Positions 44,145 through 53,974 of a DNA stretch of 64,000 nucleotides are shown piece by piece. The DNA comes from Paraburkholderia caffeinilytica (GTDB lineage Bacteria > Pseudomonadota > Gammaproteobacteria > Burkholderiales > Burkholderiaceae). A program made the translations under genes and the position numbers. Every line of letters starts with the position of its first letter. Within the stretch, counting starts at the first letter, position 1. The DNA lies in NCBI RefSeq assembly GCF_003368325.1, contig NZ_CP031467.1, positions 1,922,001 through 1,986,000 on the forward strand. The letters run 5' to 3'. The notes under the pieces were generated by a model, which worked only from the letters and a program-made list of their open reading frames with translations, did not search any database and had not been told where the DNA came from.

Positions 44145-46247
44145 TCAGCCGTGCGCCCCGATCAGATTCACCACCTTGATATTGCGCGTATCCGGCACTT
44201 CCGCATAAGACAGCACCTTCAGCTGCGGCAGGCTGCGGCGCAGGAAGCGCGCGAGCATCGGCCGCAATGCGTGCTGCACCAGCAGCACCGGCGACAGCCC
44301 AAGGTTCTGCTGACGCGTCATCGCCTTCTGCGTTTCGTTCAGCAATGTATGCGCGAGGCCCGGTTCGAGGCCCGGATTGGCGCCCGTGGAAAGCGCCTGC
44401 GACAACACCCGCTCCAGATTCGAATCGAGGCCCATCACCTGCATGTCGCCCACGCCCGGGAACCACTGCTGCGTAATCGCACGGCCCAGCGCGAGGCGCA
44501 CGGCGGCGGTGAGATCGTGCGCGTCGGTAACCTTCGGCGCGTGTTCGGACAGCGCTTCGAGAATCGTGCGCAAGTCGCGGATCGGCACGCCTTCTTCCAG
44601 CAGGTTTTGCAGCACCTTCTGCAGCGTGGTGAGCGGCAGCGACTTCGGCACCAGATCGTCGACCAGCGACGGCGTGTCCTTCTGCATCCGCTCCAACAGC
44701 GCCTGCACTTCGCGGCGGCCGAGCAGTTCGGACGCATGCGTGACCACGAGGTGGTTCAGATGCGTCGCCACCACCGTGCTCGAATCGACCACCGTGTAGC
44801 CGTACACCTGCGCCTGCTCGCGCAGATTCGTATCGATCCAGATGGCCGGCAGACCGAACGCCGGATCTTGCGTCGGCGTGCCCGGCAGCGCGGCGGACAC
44901 CTGCCCCGGGTTGATCGCCAGCCATTGCCCCGGATACGCTTCGCCGACGCCCACCTCGACACCCTTCAACGCGATCCGGTAACCGTTCGGCCGCAATTCG
45001 AGGTTGTCGCGGATATGGATCACCGGCGGCAGGAAGCCGATTTCCTGCGCGAACTTCTTGCGGATGCTCTTGATCCGTTTGAGCAGTTCGCCGTCCGAGT
45101 TCTTGTCGACGAGCGGAATCAGCCGGTAGCCGACCTCGAGGCCGAGCGTGTCGATCATCGTCACGTCGTCCCAGCTGGCTTCGGTGTTCTCGACCGGCGC
45201 GAGCGTAGCCGGGGCGACGTCGACCAGTGTCGCGCTGTTCTTGCGAGCTTCGCTGCGCTTTTTCATCGTGCGGCCGAGCTGGATCAGGCCGCCGCCGAGA
45301 ATCAGGAACGCGAAGTGCGGCATGCCGGGAATCAGGCCCATCAGCACCAGAATGCAGCCCGTGATCATCAGCACGCGCGGGTTGGTGAAGAGCTGCCCGG
45401 TCAGTTGCGTACCGATGTCTTCGTTGGTCGCGACGCGCGAGACGATCACACCGGCCGCCGTCGAAATCACGAGCGACGGGATCTGTGCGACGAGGCCGTC
45501 ACCGATCGTCAGCAGCGTGTAGGTCTTGCCCGCGGACGCGAAGTCCATGCCGTGCTGCACCATCCCGACAATCAGTCCGCCGACGATGTTGATCACCATG
45601 ATCAGCAGGCCGGCGATCGCGTCGCCGCGCACGAACTTGCTGGCGCCGTCCATCGACCCGTAGAACTCGGCTTCCTGGGAGACTTCCAGACGGCGCTTGC
45701 GAGCCTGATCTTCGTTGATGAGGCCGGCGTTCAGATCGGCGTCGATCGCCATCTGCTTGCCGGGCATCGCATCGAGCGTGAAGCGCGCGGAAACTTCCGC
45801 GATCCGCCCCGCGCCCTTGGTGATCACCATGAAGTTGATCACCATCAAAATGACAAAGACGACGATACCGACCGCGAAGTTGCCGCCCACGAGGAAGTGG
45901 CCGAACGACTCGATCACCTGGCCGGCCGCGTCGGGGCCGGTATGGCCCTCGAGCAGCACGACGCGGGTGGAGGCCACGTTCAGCGACAGGCGCAGCAAGG
46001 TCGAGAACAGCAGCACGCTCGGGAAGGCGGCGAAGTCGAGCGGCTTCATCGTGTACATGCTGACGAGCAGCACCATCACGGAAAGCGCGATGTTGAAAGT
46101 GAACAGCAGATCCAGCAAAAACGGCGGCAACGGCAGAATCATCATGCCGAGGATCATGCAGATCAGCACCGGCCCGGCGAGGGCGCGCAAATTGGTGCCG
46201 CTCAAGGCATCTGGCCGTCGGGACAGGAATCCGGCGCGAGCGTTCAT
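44145..46247 (-). CDS. flhA: Flagellar export gate protein FlhA
   Basis: The protein has 700 residues. About eight N-terminal membrane helices include LICMILGMMILPLPPFLLDL and FPSVLLFSTLLRLSLNVAST. The FHIPEP region is present (GNFAVGIVVFVILMVINFMV, KGAGRIAEVSARFTLDAMPG). The cytoplasmic C-terminal domain forms the nonameric ring that receives chaperone-substrate complexes. The start overlaps the flhB stop (ATGA). Confidence 0.97.
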   Translation of the reverse strand: MNARAGFLSRRPDALSGTNLRALAGPVLICMILGMMILPLPPFLLDLLFTFNIALSVMVLLVSMYTMKPLDFAAFPSVLLFSTLLRLSLNVASTRVVLLEGHTGPDAAGQVIESFGHFLVGGNFAVGIVVFVILMVINFMVITKGAGRIAEVSARFTLDAMPGKQMAIDADLNAGLINEDQARKRRLEVSQEAEFYGSMDGASKFVRGDAIAGLLIMVINIVGGLIVGMVQHGMDFASAGKTYTLLTIGDGLVAQIPSLVISTAAGVIVSRVATNEDIGTQLTGQLFTNPRVLMITGCILVLMGLIPGMPHFAFLILGGGLIQLGRTMKKRSEARKNSATLVDVAPATLAPVENTEASWDDVTMIDTLGLEVGYRLIPLVDKNSDGELLKRIKSIRKKFAQEIGFLPPVIHIRDNLELRPNGYRIALKGVEVGVGEAYPGQWLAINPGQVSAALPGTPTQDPAFGLPAIWIDTNLREQAQVYGYTVVDSSTVVATHLNHLVVTHASELLGRREVQALLERMQKDTPSLVDDLVPKSLPLTTLQKVLQNLLEEGVPIRDLRTILEALSEHAPKVTDAHDLTAAVRLALGRAITQQWFPGVGDMQVMGLDSNLERVLSQALSTGANPGLEPGLAHTLLNETQKAMTRQQNLGLSPVLLVQHALRPMLARFLRRSLPQLKVLSYAEVPDTRNIKVVNLIGAHG

Positions 46248-47467
46248 GCGGAGGCTCCTGGAGCGTCGTCGTTATCTGGGTTATTGGCAGAATTAAGCAC
46301 GTCGGCGGCCTCCTGCTCGGCGTCATCGTCCGATACGCCGCCCTTGTCGAGATCCGCCGGCACGTCGAACTCGGTCGGTGCGACCGGCGCGACGCCGCCT
46401 TCGGTATTGAAACGCCGCAACTGATACACCCACGCGAGCACCTCGGCGACCGCGCCATAGAGCGGGCCGGGAATCTCACGGTTCAGATCGACGTTGTGAT
46501 ACAGCGCACGCGCGAGCGGCGGCGCTTCGAGCAGCGGCACGTTGTTTTCGGCGGCGATTTCGCGAATTCGCGCGGCCACCAGGTTCACGCCCTTGGCGAC
46601 CACCTTCGGTGCGCGCATCTCGCCGTCGGTGTACTGCAGCGCGACCGCGAAGTGCGTCGGGTTGGTCACCACCACGTCGGCCTTCGGCACCTGGGTCATC
46701 ATGCGACGGCGAGCGATGGCGCGCTGCTGCTGGCGAATCCGGCCTTTCACGTGCGGATCGCCTTCGCTTTCGCGGTGTTCGCGCTTCACTTCTTCCTTCG
46801 TCATGCGCAGTTTCTTGTGGAACTGCCAGAGTTGATACGGCACATCCAGCGCGGCCACCACAAACATGCCCGCCACCGTCATGCCGCAGCACACCGCGAT
46901 CAGATGCATAGTGTTGGCGAGCGCCAGTTGTAGCGGCTGGGTCGCCAGCGCGAGAATTTCCTCGCGGCGATTCCAGATCGCCGTGCCGCCGATGCAGCCC
47001 ACCACCAGCGTCTTCGCGAGCGACAGGCCGAGCTGAACCGGTCCGTTGATCGAGAATATCTTGCCGAGCCCTTCGATCGGATTCAGCCGGTTGAACTTGG
47101 GCTCGAGGCCTTTCGAAGACAACTGCCAGCCGCCCAGCGCCATCGGCGCGAGCAGGGCGGCGGCGCCGGTGAAGCCCAGAACCGGCAGCAGCGCGTACAG
47201 GCCTTCGCGGCTCGCGGCGCCCGCGCCGATCAGCATGCGGCGGGTTTCGAATACGGTGGCGTGGTCGAAGGTGAAGGACGAGCGCAGCATGCCTTGCAGA
47301 TGCTCGCCGATGCTGCCGGACATGCCCCATACGCCGAAGAATCCCGCGGCCAGTAGCGCAAACGTCGACAGCTCCCGCGAACGCACGATCTGCCCTTCCT
47401 CCCGCGCCTTTTGCAGGCGCCGGGGAGTGGCTGATTCGGTTTTTTCGAGGTCGCTATCCTCTGCCAC
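46244..47467 (-). CDS. flhB: Flagellar export switch protein FlhB
   Basis: The protein has 407 residues from a GTG at 47467, with GGAG 7-8 bp upstream. The N-terminus AEDSDLEKTESATPRRLQKA is the FlhB hallmark; an upstream extension is Arg-rich and not conserved. Four membrane helices are followed by the autocleavage motif VVTNPTHFAVAL and APKVVAKGVNLVAARIREIA. FlhB changes export specificity on FliK contact. It is first in flhB-flhA. A fragment paralogue, FlhB2, lies at 6865-7230. Confidence 0.96.
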   Translation of the reverse strand: MAEDSDLEKTESATPRRLQKAREEGQIVRSRELSTFALLAAGFFGVWGMSGSIGEHLQGMLRSSFTFDHATVFETRRMLIGAGAASREGLYALLPVLGFTGAAALLAPMALGGWQLSSKGLEPKFNRLNPIEGLGKIFSINGPVQLGLSLAKTLVVGCIGGTAIWNRREEILALATQPLQLALANTMHLIAVCCGMTVAGMFVVAALDVPYQLWQFHKKLRMTKEEVKREHRESEGDPHVKGRIRQQQRAIARRRMMTQVPKADVVVTNPTHFAVALQYTDGEMRAPKVVAKGVNLVAARIREIAAENNVPLLEAPPLARALYHNVDLNREIPGPLYGAVAEVLAWVYQLRRFNTEGGVAPVAPTEFDVPADLDKGGVSDDDAEQEAADVLNSANNPDNDDAPGASA

Positions 47468-47516
47468 AAACGCTCTCCAGTCGGCTGAGGCACGGCGCCT
47501 CTTTCCAGTGAGAGCG

Positions 47517-47578
47517 ATTATTCCCGTTCGACGCAAGCGACGATCGGCGGATAAGGGCGGGGAAAGGGGGGTATTTCG
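47517..47578 (-). promoter_or_regulatory. Candidate FlhDC-type class II promoter of flhBA
   Basis: On the minus strand AAATA (47572-47576) and TATCC (47549-47553) are the dyad, separated by 18 bp. The -10 AATAAT is at 47517-47522. AAATA equals the enterobacterial FlhDC half-site core. The remaining part of 47579-47801 shows no gene. Confidence 0.7.
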
Positions 47579-47801
47579 AGCGATGGGGCGGCCGGCAAGC
47601 GACGTGGCGAGGCTTACCGGCTGGGCCGGGGTGGTTCCGCCGAGGCGATGGGGCGTGGGCTAGGCGTGTGCCTCGCAACCGGCGGCAAGCCGAACGCATT
47701 CGCCAGCGGCTGACGGGCCGGCTGCGGTACGCAATCTCAGCTACGGTCAGCGGACACCCGCGTCGAATCGCGCGGGTGCCCAGCTGGTTCCTACGTGTGC
47801 G

Positions 47802-49115
47802 TCACGAGCCCAGGAAGCCGACGTAAGGCGCTTGAGTGCTGGTCGCGAAGCCGTAGTACATGTAGCGGCCATAAAAGAACGGCAAACCGAGATCGAAGCT
47901 GCTGCTGCCGCCGATCTGCCCGGCCAGATCGTTGAACGCATAGTTGCTGGTGTTGCCGAACAGCGTCGACGCGCTCAGGATGCCGATGCTGACGCTCGCT
48001 CTCGTGCTGCTCAGCCCCCCCAGCGTGATCGACCGGGTCTGCGCGGACGACGGGCAATAGAACCCGGCGTAATTACTGCCGCATTGCGCAAGCGAGCTGT
48101 CGGCGAAGAAGTACGCGTTCGAGCCCGAGTCGAAGAACGCCGTCACCGTCGTGCCGTTGTAGACGCTGCTGTTCATGTTGCCGTAGGCATCGGTGGTGAA
48201 GGTCTGCGTGGCCGCCAGCGCGTTGTTCGACTGCGTGCCGATCCCGAACACCAGCGTGCCGGTGGCCGACGATGCACCGGTGTTCGACACCGGCGGCATC
48301 TGCACGATCACGCCGTTATTGTCGGCCGTGAAGTTGGCGACGGGATTGGCAACCTGCTGGCTGAGCGGCACCGCGGTGCGGGCGCAGGAGGTGCCGCCCG
48401 GACACGAGAAATAATTACTGTAGTTGGCGGCTGTCGACGCGTTCGAGCAGGTTGTGCCGCAGTCGGTGGCTGCCGTGCCGATGCCGAGAATGCCGTTGGC
48501 GCCGAGAGCGGTAACCGTGTTTTCCGCCGAGCCGCTGCCGCAACCGGATGACGGCACCGTGCTCGAGTCCTTGTCGCCGATGATCTGTATCGGAATGCCC
48601 GCCGAGGCCGTCGTTTCGCCGCCGATCTGTACGATCGCGGTGCGCACCGTGCCCCACGTGTAGCCGTCGGCAAAGGTCGCGCACTCGGCGAGCTGCTGGC
48701 CGCTGTTCACGGTAATAGGCGTCAACGCACTGAGCAACGAACTATTCAGCACCGAACTGACCAGGCGCAGCCCGAACGACCCCGTATCGAGCTGAACGTT
48801 GTTGATGGTCTGACAGTTGGATGTCGAGCCCGGCGGGCAGACCGTCACGCTAACCGTTGGAATATTGATGACGCCGCTTACACCGCGCCCAACCGTGATC
48901 GACACCGTGTTCGCCGCCGTCGCGGCAATCGGTTGCTGGGTCGGACTGGCCGGCAGCGAGCCGCCGTTCAGCACGCTCGACGAACTGCTGCTGGAACTGG
49001 AGCTGTCGCCGCCGCCACCGCCGCAGGCGGCCACCACCGACACCAACGCCACAGCCACGACAGCCTGCACCCAGCCCCTGAACTTCCCAGCAATATCACT
49101 TTGCATGGTTCGCAT
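47802..49115 (-). CDS. DUF3443 lipoprotein with aspartic-protease-like motifs
   Basis: The protein has 437 residues. A lipobox (VSVVAAC, Cys31) is followed by a Gly/Ser tract. Family DUF3443 is recognised from the overall pattern. Features recalling pepsin-type aspartic proteases are VQLDTGSFGLRLV (Asp110), NGILGIG (near 208) and TAFFDSGSNAYFF (Asp330). Many Cys residues suggest disulfides, so it is probably an outer-membrane lipoprotein facing the periplasm. The function is unknown to me; protease activity is only suggested. It follows the DUF2844 gene by 15 bp and is likely cotranscribed. Confidence 0.85.
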   Translation of the reverse strand: MRTMQSDIAGKFRGWVQAVVAVALVSVVAACGGGGGDSSSSSSSSSSVLNGGSLPASPTQQPIAATAANTVSITVGRGVSGVINIPTVSVTVCPPGSTSNCQTINNVQLDTGSFGLRLVSSVLNSSLLSALTPITVNSGQQLAECATFADGYTWGTVRTAIVQIGGETTASAGIPIQIIGDKDSSTVPSSGCGSGSAENTVTALGANGILGIGTAATDCGTTCSNASTAANYSNYFSCPGGTSCARTAVPLSQQVANPVANFTADNNGVIVQMPPVSNTGASSATGTLVFGIGTQSNNALAATQTFTTDAYGNMNSSVYNGTTVTAFFDSGSNAYFFADSSLAQCGSNYAGFYCPSSAQTRSITLGGLSSTRASVSIGILSASTLFGNTSNYAFNDLAGQIGGSSSFDLGLPFFYGRYMYYGFATSTQAPYVGFLGS

Positions 49116-49130
49116 CGTTCGTCCTCGCCC

Positions 49131-49676
49131 TTACTGGATGTCGGAACCGCTGACGCCGGCGGGCAACGCCGGCGGCAACCAGGCCTGACCGCTGAACGCG
49201 CCCATGTGTCCGCCGGAACGGACCACGAGGCTGCTCTGGTCGACCGCAACGGGACCACGACCGCCTCCGCGCGCCTCGCGCGCGGCTTTCACGCCGGCGA
49301 CGTATTGGGAGAAGTAGCTGCCGAGCAGATCGTTCAGATCCGGCATTTGCGGGCCATGCCACGCGATGCCGAAGACCGAGCCGTCCGCGGCGAGGTATTC
49401 GCGCACCACCGTGCCGTTGCCGAGCGTCGTCTCACGCACGGTGTAGGACGCCGAAGCCGAGGTGGAAGAGGCCGCGCTCGATGCAGAACGCATCACGCTT
49501 TGAGCCGCCGTTGCCGAACTGGTGCCCGGTTGCACGGTGCGGGAAGAAACCGACGCATCCGTAGGGGGTGTCATCGGGACGCCGCCCAGTCCCGCATAAG
49601 CGGACTGCACGGCTGACAACGAACAGGGTAATGCAAGCGCCATCACAAACCCGGCGCGGCGTACGCGACTCCACAT
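49131..49676 (-). CDS. DUF2844 exported protein
   Basis: The protein has 181 residues. A signal peptide ends near LSAVQSAYA. The mature part has a Ser/Ala-rich segment then the DUF2844 core YTVRETTLGNGTVVREYLAA and DGSVFGIAWHGPQMPDLNDL. The start at 49676 has GGGAGGAG upstream. It pairs with the DUF3443 gene downstream, a pairing I recall as common in Burkholderia. The function is unknown. The 293-bp region upstream (49677-49969) shows no clear promoter or terminator. Confidence 0.85.
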   Translation of the reverse strand: MWSRVRRAGFVMALALPCSLSAVQSAYAGLGGVPMTPPTDASVSSRTVQPGTSSATAAQSVMRSASSAASSTSASASYTVRETTLGNGTVVREYLAADGSVFGIAWHGPQMPDLNDLLGSYFSQYVAGVKAAREARGGGRGPVAVDQSSLVVRSGGHMGAFSGQAWLPPALPAGVSGSDIQ

Positions 49677-49969
49677 GACGAGGCTCCTCCCGAGCTGCTG
49701 TTGCTCGGCTCGCACCTCGTGCAAGCCGGCCGCATGTATGCAGATCATACGGCACCGCTGCGGTCGCATGCCGGAGGATTGCCTCGCCGTGCCACCGACC
49801 GGCGACTGTTTCTCACCGGAAAGCCGTGCCGCTGCTTGAGTCCGTAGTATGCCTGTGGTTTGTGTCGGCAGACAGCAGGCGCACGCCGGAGCGTGGCCTG
49901 CCACCCGTACCGATCTGAAGATCTGGGACCTGGAGATCCGGCCTCGCGCCCTTGCGGGCCGCCGCCGGG

Positions 49970-50680
49970 TCAGAAGCCGAGGCTTGCCAGCAGATCGTCG
50001 ACCTGCGACTGGTCCTGCACCACGTCCGTCTTGCCTTCCGGATTGATCTGCGGACCGTTCAGCAGATGTTCGGGGCTGCCGGTGGGCGACGTCTCGGCCG
50101 CCAACGCCGCTGCATTCGCCGCGAACTGTTCGCGCCGCTCGAGCGCGATATTCTCGACCAGCACGCCGAGCAGTTGCTGCTCGATCAGGTACACGACATC
50201 CGTGATCTTCTTGATGACCTGGCCTGTCAGATCCTGAAAGTCCTGCGCCAGCATGATCTCCATCAGCTGCGCGTTGGTCGCGGTGGTCACCTCGGGCACG
50301 CCGCGCAGAAAGGTGCGCGTGTCGTTCATCAGCGCACGCACTTCCTCGCGTTCGATCGGCGCCGCGTACCACTGCTCCCAGCGCGCGTCGAGTTCGCCGG
50401 CGTCTTTCTGCAGTTGTTCCTGGATCGGCTTGGCGATGTCGATCGATGACAGCACGCGCTCGGCAGCCTGCTCGGTCATGTTCGCGATGTACTTGAGACG
50501 ATCGCGCGCATCGGGCACGGCTTCCGCCGCACGCTCGACGTGCTTGTCGATCCCGAGTTCCCGCATCGAGTCGCGCAGCGTGCGCGTCAGTTGTCCGATA
50601 CGGGCGAGGATGCGGTCTGACGCGAGGTCGCCGCTGTCGTTCACCGGTTCGGCGCCTTGCGCGTTGGTCGGCAGAGTCAC
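49970..50680 (-). CDS. cheZ: Chemotaxis phosphatase CheZ
   Basis: The protein has 236 residues from a GTG at 50680. The active-site helix is QLMEIMLAQDFQDLTGQVIK, with the catalytic Gln in QDLTGQ, and the C-terminal CheY-binding tail DQSQVDDLLASLGF is present. CheZ dephosphorylates CheY-P. The longer upstream frame lies inside cheY and is rejected; GGGAG before the GTG supports the start. It is the last gene of the chemotaxis operon. Confidence 0.95.
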   Translation of the reverse strand: MTLPTNAQGAEPVNDSGDLASDRILARIGQLTRTLRDSMRELGIDKHVERAAEAVPDARDRLKYIANMTEQAAERVLSSIDIAKPIQEQLQKDAGELDARWEQWYAAPIEREEVRALMNDTRTFLRGVPEVTTATNAQLMEIMLAQDFQDLTGQVIKKITDVVYLIEQQLLGVLVENIALERREQFAANAAALAAETSPTGSPEHLLNGPQINPEGKTDVVQDQSQVDDLLASLGF

Positions 50681-50681
50681 A

Positions 50682-51077
50682 TCAGCTCCCGGTCTTGGCC
50701 ATCTTCTCGAGAATCTTGTTGAGCTTCTCGTCGAGCGTCGCGGCCGTGAACGGCTTGACGACATAACCGCTCGCGCCGGCCTGAGCCGCCGCGATGATGT
50801 TTTCCTTCTTGGACTCGGCCGTCACCATCAGCACCGGCAGATGCGTCAGATGGGCGTCGGCGCGGATTTCCTTGAGCATGGCCAGACCGTCGAGGTTCGG
50901 CATGTTCCAGTCGGAGATCACGAAGTCGTACGCCCCGCTGCGCAAACGCGCGAGGCCGGCTTGACCGTCTTCCGCCTCGTCGACGTTCGAGTAGCCGAGC
51001 TCTTTGAGCAGGTTGCGAACGATCCGGCGCATCGTCGGAAAGTCGTCAACCACCAGAATCTTCATTCCCTTATCCAT
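50682..51077 (-). CDS. cheY: Chemotaxis response regulator CheY
   Basis: The protein has 131 residues. The acidic pair is in [14 protein letters not shown], the phosphorylation Asp in [14 protein letters not shown], the switch Thr in [12 protein letters not shown] and the Lys in GYVVKPF. The similarity to E. coli CheY is high, so this is the main CheY that binds FliM. It lies between cheB and cheZ; the 91-bp gap to cheB holds a fragment of a repeat. Confidence 0.97.
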   Translation of the reverse strand: MDKGMKILVVDDFPTMRRIVRNLLKELGYSNVDEAEDGQAGLARLRSGAYDFVISDWNMPNLDGLAMLKEIRADAHLTHLPVLMVTAESKKENIIAAAQAGASGYVVKPFTAATLDEKLNKILEKMAKTGS

Positions 51078-51111
51078 TTCATTCCCTTTGCTTGATCCAT
51101 GATGCGGCGCA

Positions 51112-51145
51112 CGACCGCCAATTCAATTTACTCCGGCCCCATGCC
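51112..51145. repeat. Repeat-family fragment in the cheB-cheY gap
   Basis: TTTACTCCGGCCCCATGC resembles the hairpin 1 tail of the 49-bp repeats between flgC and flgB (TTACTCCGGTCCCATGC). It lies in the cheB-cheY gap. Confidence 0.45.
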
Positions 51146-51168
51146 TGGCGCTCGCCGTCAGGCCCGCA

Positions 51169-52263
51169 TCATACCCGCTGTACGCGATCGCCCATCAACG
51201 ACAAACGCGCCATCACACGACGGCTCATTTCCGGCAGCGACGCAATTTCGTCGGCGGCGCCGAGCGCAATGGCTTCGCGCGGCATGCCGAACACGATACA
51301 GCTCGCTTCGTCCTGCGCAAGGGTATACGCCCCTGCTTTTTTCATGTCCAGCAGGCCAGCGGCGCCGTCGCGCCCCATCCCGGTCAGGATCACGCCGACC
51401 GCATTCTTGCCCGCATGCTGCGCCGCTGAACGGAACAGCACGTCGACCGACGGCCGGTGCCGGTTCACCGGCGGTTCGTCCGACAAATGCGCAATGTAGT
51501 TCGCGCCGCTGCGCGCCAGCAACAGGTGAGCGTGACCGGGCGCGATATACGCATGTCCCGGCAGCACGCGTTCGCCGTGCTCTGCCTCTTTAACGGTAAT
51601 CCTGCACAAACCATTAAGGCGTTGTGCAAAAGATTTTGTGAAACCCGGCGGCATATGCTGCGCGATCAACACGGCGGGCGCATCCGGCGGCAGCGGCACG
51701 AGCACTTCGCGGATCGCTTCGGTGCCGCCCGTCGACGCGCCGACGATGATCAGCTTCTCGGTACTGAGCAGCGGATTGTTGAAGAGCGGCGCGGCGGCGG
51801 GCGCGTGCGCGGCAGGCGTGGCCGCGTGCTGCACCGGCGCGGCCTGGCGCACGCGCGCGCGGGCCGCCGCGCGAATCTTGTCGGCGAGCTTTTCCGCGTA
51901 GTCGAGCATGCCGTCGCGAATACCGACCTTCGGCTTGGTGACGAAGTCGACCGCGCCCAGTTCCAACGCGCGCAGCGTGATTTCATTGCCACGCTCGGTC
52001 AGCGACGACACCATCACGACCGGCATCGGCCGCAGGCGCATCAGCTTCTCGAGGAAGTCGAGACCGTCCATGCGCGGCATTTCCACGTCGAGCGTCAGCA
52101 CGTCCGGATTGTGCTGCTTGATGAGATCGCGCGCGACCAGCGGGTCGGGTGCGGTCGCCACGACGGTCATGTCCGATTGGCCGTTGATGATTTCCGTCAT
52201 CAGGCTGCGGATCAGCGCCGAATCGTCGACGCACAGTACTTTGATCTTTTGCACAGCGCTCAC
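51169..52263 (-). CDS. cheB: Chemotaxis methylesterase CheB
   Basis: The protein has 364 residues. The receiver domain shows [20 protein letters not shown] and [20 protein letters not shown]. The methylesterase domain has the catalytic Ser in [15 protein letters not shown], His in [14 protein letters not shown] and Asp in [15 protein letters not shown]. CheB demethylates and deamidates receptors. It starts inside the last codons of cheD (ATGA overlap). Confidence 0.97.
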   Translation of the reverse strand: MSAVQKIKVLCVDDSALIRSLMTEIINGQSDMTVVATAPDPLVARDLIKQHNPDVLTLDVEMPRMDGLDFLEKLMRLRPMPVVMVSSLTERGNEITLRALELGAVDFVTKPKVGIRDGMLDYAEKLADKIRAAARARVRQAAPVQHAATPAAHAPAAAPLFNNPLLSTEKLIIVGASTGGTEAIREVLVPLPPDAPAVLIAQHMPPGFTKSFAQRLNGLCRITVKEAEHGERVLPGHAYIAPGHAHLLLARSGANYIAHLSDEPPVNRHRPSVDVLFRSAAQHAGKNAVGVILTGMGRDGAAGLLDMKKAGAYTLAQDEASCIVFGMPREAIALGAADEIASLPEMSRRVMARLSLMGDRVQRV

Positions 52264-53030
52264 GCCTCCTCTGTAGTTCTGGCGTTGTTTGAATTAATCG
52301 GGCGCGGGCTTGCGCCGAACAGTTCGATGCGCGGCTTCGATGCGCCTGCGCCCGCACTGCTGCCGGCCGCGCCGAACAGTTCGACCTTGGGGCGCGTGGC
52401 GGCGGGCGTCGAGAACAGCTCGACCCGTTTGCGCGCCGCGGCGAGCCGCTCGGCACGCGCCTCGGCACTTTGCCGCACGAGCGCCTGTTCGCGCTCGGCC
52501 ACCCCGGCTTCCTGCTGCAGGCGCAATTTCTTCACCATCACCTGGCCGGTGCGCGGCATGAAAGCGACCTTGCGCGGATGGTTGCCCTGCAAATCCTCAG
52601 CGACGATGCGGATTTTTTCGAGCGCCAGATAGCGGCGCACGAATTCCGAATTGCGGTCGCCGATGTTCATCGTCGTCATGCCGGCCAGCACCGCGCCGCC
52701 GCCGAACACCTTGGCTTCGAAACGCTCGCGCCGGCCGCCGGCCTTGATCAGTTCGTTGATCAGCACTTCCATCGCGTACGCGCCGTAGCGCATCGAATCC
52801 GACGCGGGCTGGCCGGCGTCCGCGCCGTCGTCGGGCAGCATGAAGTGATTCATGCCGCCGATGCCGGCCGTGCGATCCTGGATGCAGGCCGCGACACACG
52901 AACCGAGCACGGTGACGAGCACCATGTCTTCGTGGGTCGTGTAAAACTCGTTCGGCAGCAACTTCACGCCAGGGCGCTGGAAGTGGTTGTCGAAGTACAG
53001 ATTGGTGGCGATCGGCAGGCTGCTGCTCAT
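52260..53030 (-). CDS. cheD: Chemoreceptor deamidase CheD with ELF-repeat tail
   Basis: The protein has 256 residues; typical CheD has about 160-200. The catalytic Cys45 is in [14 protein letters not shown] and His62 in GGMNHFMLP. The conserved [17 protein letters not shown] follows. After about residue 165 there is a charged helix ([20 protein letters not shown]) and a tail with three motifs: KRVELFS (201-207), PKVELFG (214-220) and PRIELFG (233-239). CheD deamidates Gln in receptors. It overlaps cheR and cheB starts. Confidence 0.93.
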   Translation of the reverse strand: MSSSLPIATNLYFDNHFQRPGVKLLPNEFYTTHEDMVLVTVLGSCVAACIQDRTAGIGGMNHFMLPDDGADAGQPASDSMRYGAYAMEVLINELIKAGGRRERFEAKVFGGGAVLAGMTTMNIGDRNSEFVRRYLALEKIRIVAEDLQGNHPRKVAFMPRTGQVMVKKLRLQQEAGVAEREQALVRQSAEARAERLAAARKRVELFSTPAATRPKVELFGAAGSSAGAGASKPRIELFGASPRPINSNNARTTEEA

Positions 53031-53974
53031 GCGGTCACCCCGCTCGTCGTGGCACTGCCGGCAGGGCTCGCGGCGCCTGCGTCGCGAGTCAGCTCATAGA
53101 CGGTCTGGCCGCGCAGCTTGAACGCCTGCGTCACATAGGTGAAGTTTTCCGAGTGGCCGGCAAACAGCAAGCCACCCGATTTCATCAGCGGCTCGAAGCG
53201 CGAGAGCACCTGCGCCTGCGTCGGCTTGTCGAAATAGATCATCACATTGCGGCAGAAGATCGCGTCGAACTGCGAGCGCAACTGGTAATCGCGGTCAGTC
53301 AGATTCAATTGTTCGAAGCGCACCATCGCGCGCACTTCCGGGCGCACCTTGACCATGCCGGCATGCGCGCCGGTGCCCTTCAGGAAGAAGCGCTTGAGCC
53401 GCTCGGGCGACAGATGCTTCACCTGGTCGAACTGGTACATGCCGGCTTCGGCTTTCGCCAGCACCTGCGTGTCGATGTCGGTGGCGAGCACGCTGGCCTG
53501 ACGCGCGCCGCTGTCGCCGAGCGCTTCGATCAGCGTCATCGCGATCGAATACGGTTCCTCACCGGTCGAAGCCGCCGAGCACCACACCGAAACCGGCTGC
53601 GCGCGGCGCGGCACGAACTCGGCAAGGATCGGAAAGTGATGGGCCTCGCGGAAGAACGCGGTCAGGTTGGTGGTCAGCGCATTGGTGAACGCTTCCCACT
53701 CGGCCGGATCGTTTTCCGCTTCGAGCAGATCGAGGTACTGCTTGAAACTGTCGAGGCCACGGGCACGCAAGCGGCGCGCCAGACGGCTGTACGCCATATC
53801 GCGCTTGTGATCCGACAGCGAAATGCCCGCGCTGCGATGAATCAGATCGCGAATGCGAGCGAAATCCGCCGACGTGAATTCGAAGTCCCGTCCCTGCTCG
53901 CCGGCTCTAGCCGATTCCGCCCGCTCGGGGCGTGCCGGTTGGGGACGTTGCTGCTGTGCGCGCGTTGCCATCAT
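53027..53974 (-). CDS. cheR: Chemoreceptor methyltransferase CheR
   Basis: The protein has 315 residues. The N-terminal CheR helical domain ([20 protein letters not shown]) precedes the SAM-binding domain with [19 protein letters not shown] and [20 protein letters not shown]. CheR methylates receptor Glu residues. A Gln/Arg-rich tail of about 35 residues precedes the domain. The ATG at 53974 is chosen over an in-frame TTG. It follows the receptor gene, whose C-terminal pentapeptide may tether it. The 204-bp gap 53975-54178 shows nothing further. Confidence 0.95.
   Translation of the reverse strand: MMATRAQQQRPQPARPERAESARAGEQGRDFEFTSADFARIRDLIHRSAGISLSDHKRDMAYSRLARRLRARGLDSFKQYLDLLEAENDPAEWEAFTNALTTNLTAFFREAHHFPILAEFVPRRAQPVSVWCSAASTGEEPYSIAMTLIEALGDSGARQASVLATDIDTQVLAKAEAGMYQFDQVKHLSPERLKRFFLKGTGAHAGMVKVRPEVRAMVRFEQLNLTDRDYQLRSQFDAIFCRNVMIYFDKPTQAQVLSRFEPLMKSGGLLFAGHSENFTYVTQAFKLRGQTVYELTRDAGAASPAGSATTSGVTA

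Noticed and set aside
44136..46424. Open frame of 762 codons antisense to flhA
   Set aside because: It mirrors flhA exactly and encodes His/Arg-rich sequence typical of antisense frames.
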